Positions 6,068 through 7,396 of a stretch of DNA of 7,396 nucleotides are shown here, piece after piece; positions within the stretch are counted from its first letter, which is position 1, and each line of letters begins with the position of its first letter. The notes under the pieces are model-generated. The model saw only the letters and a list, made by a program, of their open reading frames with translations. It was not told where the DNA came from and did not search any database. The translations under genes were made by a program, and so were the position numbers. The stretch is from JAEXNA01 sp050486105 (lineage in GTDB: Bacteria > Vulcanimicrobiota > Xenobia > Xenobiales > JADMJV01), in the NCBI GenBank assembly GCA_050486105.1, contig JBJHCR010000311.1, positions 1 through 7,396 on the forward strand. The letters are read 5' to 3'.

Positions 6068-7108
6068 TTAAGCCTTGAGAAAGGGGGCCAAAACCTCGGC
6101 CAACGGCGGAGTCTCAAACAACCAGGCCCCGTGGCCAAATTTGCTGTCCAGCACCGAGTGCCGCGCCTCGGGCAGGGCCTGGCGGAGCCTTTCAACCTGA
6201 TCGGGGGGATATCTCCAGTCGGAGTTATAGCTGACCAGGTGAACGGGCCGGCGAGCGTGGACCAGGGAAGAAGCGAGATCGCTTGCTCCGCGGGCTAGGT
6301 CGTAGTAGTCCATGGCCCGGGTCAAGTAGATCATGGTGTTCGGGTCGAAGCGGGCCCCGGCACCACGTCCCAAGGCCGCCATACCTTCATGAATCGAGAA
6401 CTCCGGTTCCAAAGTATAGCGGTAGTCCTCCCCGAGCAGTTCCCTCCCATAGCGCGACCACATCACCTCCGGCGTCATCCAGAAAAGCATTCCGATGCGG
6501 GCATTGAGCCCCATGCCCGCCGTGGGAGTACCTTCAGCGTAATAGTTCCCGTCTCCGTAAGCAGGATCCAGCATCAGCGAGCGGCGCAACACCTCGTAGA
6601 AGGCCAGTGAGTGGGGAGAGGTCGCCGAAGTGATCCCGATGGCCGCCACTCGCCCGCAGCGCTCGGGATAGCGTTGCAGCCAAGTTAGGGCCTGGGCTCC
6701 TCCCAGGCAGCCTCCCACCACGGCGCGCCAGCGCTTCACCCCGAGATGGTCGGCCAGTCGGACTTGGGCATTGACCATGTCACCCACGGTGATCACCGGA
6801 AAACGCAAGGCCCATGGTTTACCGTCCTCAGGGTGCGGGCTTGAAGGCCCGGTGCTGCCGGTGCAGCCCCCTAGAGTATTGGAACAGATGACGCAGATCC
6901 GGTCGGTATCCAAAGCCCTGCCCGGGCCGATCATGCCGGCCCACCAGCCTCCCTCTCCGGCAGCTCGAGCACTGCCCGATAGGGCGTGACAGAGCAGCAC
7001 CGTGCGTTGCGGATGAAACTCTCCGTAGACCTCATAGTGCAACTCGACCCCGTGAAGCCGTCGACCGCTCTCCAGTATGAGGGGCTCAGGGCAGGTAAAA
7101 TTAGGCAA
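6068..7108 (-). CDS. metX: Homoserine O-acetyltransferase-type acyltransferase (MetX family) with a Cys nucleophile
   Basis: This alpha/beta-hydrolase-fold enzyme of 346 residues belongs to the MetX family, which transfers an acyl group from acyl-CoA to the hydroxyl of L-homoserine in methionine synthesis. Family motifs are present: LESGRRL near residue 12, CHALSGSARAAG (40-51), GWWAGMIGPGRALDTDR (54-70), SNTLGGCTGSTGPSS (76-90), FPVITVGDMV (103-112), ARFDPNT and AMDYYDLA, Asp297 (NSDWRYPP) and His326 (FGHGAWL). The nucleophile elbow reads GGCLGG, so residue 134 is Cys (TGC at 6709-6707) where MetX usually has Ser. GHGAWL also departs from the usual GHDAFL. The start is not ATG: an in-frame stop at 7123-7121 leaves only the TTG at 7108 or a CTG at 7117, because the next Met is residue 59. 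The family call is strong. Activity as a homoserine acetyltransferase, rather than on another hydroxyl substrate or acyl donor, is inferred. Confidence 0.88.
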   Translation of the reverse strand: MPNFTCPEPLILESGRRLHGVELHYEVYGEFHPQRTVLLCHALSGSARAAGEGGWWAGMIGPGRALDTDRICVICSNTLGGCTGSTGPSSPHPEDGKPWALRFPVITVGDMVNAQVRLADHLGVKRWRAVVGGCLGGAQALTWLQRYPERCGRVAAIGITSATSPHSLAFYEVLRRSLMLDPAYGDGNYYAEGTPTAGMGLNARIGMLFWMTPEVMWSRYGRELLGEDYRYTLEPEFSIHEGMAALGRGAGARFDPNTMIYLTRAMDYYDLARGASDLASSLVHARRPVHLVSYNSDWRYPPDQVERLRQALPEARHSVLDSKFGHGAWLFETPPLAEVLAPFLKA

Positions 7109-7157
7109 AGTCGCCAGACCTCAGTCCTGGCTTGCCGAGAGGTTCACCTTGGCGCAT
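7101..7157 (-). CDS. Possible 18-residue upstream ORF overlapping the metX start
   Basis: An ATG at 7157 opens an 18-codon frame (MRQGEPLGKPGLRSGDFA) that ends with the TAA at 7103-7101, six bases inside metX in another frame. It traverses the whole hairpin that contains the metX TTG start, so translating it would open that hairpin. The upstream GAGTGA is only a weak ribosome binding site. The peptide has no run of Met or other regulatory codons beyond its start. Short ORFs of this size occur by chance, so this is a tentative call. Confidence 0.22.
   Translation of the reverse strand: MRQGEPLGKPGLRSGDFA
7104..7136 (-). promoter_or_regulatory. Hairpin enclosing the metX start codon
   Basis: On the mRNA strand, GGCAA (7136-7132) pairs with TTGCC (7108-7104), and directly inside it GCCAG-G-AC (7131-7124) pairs with GTCTGGC (7119-7113) around a TGAG loop. 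One G is bulged on the 5' side and four bases (GACT) on the 3' side. This gives about 12 base pairs, and the TTG start is inside the outer stem, while the GAGG that could serve as Shine-Dalgarno is in the loop region. Such a structure would limit initiation unless it is opened by a translating ribosome or a ligand. I could not match it to a known SAM riboswitch class. The base pairing is seen; the regulatory role is inferred. Confidence 0.4.
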
Positions 7158-7285
7158 TCACTCAAGCGTTCCCTGGCAGCTGAAGTGTTCCATAGTTGTC
7201 GATTGCAGGGCCTTCATACCGACCGATTTCTCTCCCTGGCCTCCCCATCCTTGTGCCCTCGCTTTGAGTAACACCGCCACTCCCC

Positions 7286-7310
7286 TCCCCAAAGTCAACT
7301 CTCTTGGGGA
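7286..7310. repeat. Inverted repeat (7-bp stem, 11-base loop) upstream of metX
   Basis: TCCCCAA at 7286-7292 is the exact reverse complement of TTGGGGA at 7304-7310. Neither side is followed by a T-rich run, so it is not a typical intrinsic terminator. It could be part of a leader RNA or an operator. Confidence 0.4.
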
Positions 7311-7349
7311 ATGAGGGATGAGGCTCGAAGACCTTGGGGGTTAGGGTCT

Positions 7350-7362
7350 GTTGACATTCAAC
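7350..7362. promoter_or_regulatory. Short perfect palindrome, possible operator
   Basis: GTTGACATTCAAC has two 5-base arms that are exact reverse complements around a 3-base centre. It lies about 240 bases before the metX start. Size and symmetry would suit a small repressor dimer, but palindromes of this length also occur by chance. Confidence 0.2.
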
Positions 7363-7396
7363 CTTCACGGCGCTGCACTCGCTTATTTTCCCTCTC

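Larger units (their letters stand above)
7109..7396. other. Non-coding leader upstream of metX
   Basis: I see no convincing gene in this stretch. A 68-codon frame on the minus strand (7368-7162) has no protein-like pattern or recognised motif. The region carries an inverted repeat, TCCCCAA/TTGGGGA (7286-7292 and 7304-7310, 11-base loop), without a T tract on either side, and a short palindrome GTTGACATTCAAC (7350-7362). A TTGACT lies within the 7286-7310 hairpin loop on the minus strand, but no good -10 box follows at 16-18 bases. The metX promoter is probably here but I cannot place it. The gene upstream lies outside the window. Confidence 0.5.

Noticed and set aside
6031..6195. Longer PH-like protein starting at 6195
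   Set aside because: The extra 55 residues lie inside metX and are Arg/Cys/Pro-rich with no resemblance to the family; the ATG at 6030 matches where recognisable sequence begins.
7101..7200. SAM riboswitch in front of metX
   Set aside because: I looked for SAM-I, SAM-II and SAM-IV core sequences in the leader and found no convincing match, only a local hairpin at the start codon.
7306..7346. G-quadruplex on the plus strand near the window end
   Set aside because: The G runs are separated by one loop of about 18 bases, beyond the usual pattern.
7162..7368. 68-codon minus-strand ORF upstream of metX
   Set aside because: It has no recognisable motif, an unremarkable composition and spans the inverted repeat at 7286-7310; it looks like chance open frame.

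Overview
The window comes from a GC-rich bacterium with a Gram-negative type envelope. The evidence is an adaptor with a lipobox signal peptide and two HlyD-family proteins built to work in a periplasm. Taxonomy cannot be fixed from this window. All recognisable genes lie on the minus strand, so transcription runs from the high coordinates towards position 1. Several starts are not ATG (TTG for metX, GTG for the lipoprotein adaptor and the peptidase-transporter).

Upstream block (7396 to 5665). The first about 290 bases are a non-coding leader with hairpins and a possible 18-codon upstream ORF that overlaps the next start. It leads into metX, a homoserine O-acetyltransferase-type alpha/beta hydrolase whose nucleophile position is Cys instead of the usual Ser. 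Thirty-seven bases further on is a 121-residue cytosolic protein resembling bacterial PH-like domain proteins.

Main block (5584 to 1). This is a tightly overlapping export operon of the NHLM/NHLP type (nitrile-hydratase-leader or Nif11-leader peptide natural products). In order it holds: a putative 79-residue secreted or anchored protein with a signal peptide, not recognised as any family; a lipoprotein periplasmic adaptor with a long coiled-coil hairpin; the short inner-membrane NHLM HlyD protein; the C39 peptidase/permease/ATPase NHLM ABC1, with all catalytic and nucleotide-binding motifs intact; and the N-terminal 340 codons of NHLM ABC2, which runs off the window at position 1. Each junction overlaps by 4 or 8 bases (GTGA, ATGAGTAA, GTGA, ATGA), so the five genes look translationally coupled.

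How they fit together (inference). ABC1 should remove a double-glycine leader peptide and export the product together with ABC2. The HlyD protein and the lipoprotein adaptor could extend the path across the periplasm to an outer-membrane channel. No precursor peptide, modifying enzyme or TolC-like channel is visible here; they would have to lie beyond position 1 or elsewhere.

The most interesting points are the unrecognised 79-residue coupled ORF, the pairing of a hairpin-bearing lipoprotein adaptor with a hairpin-less HlyD, a perfect 10-bp complement to the adaptor's Shine-Dalgarno sequence, the Cys-type MetX, and the hairpin that buries the metX start codon.
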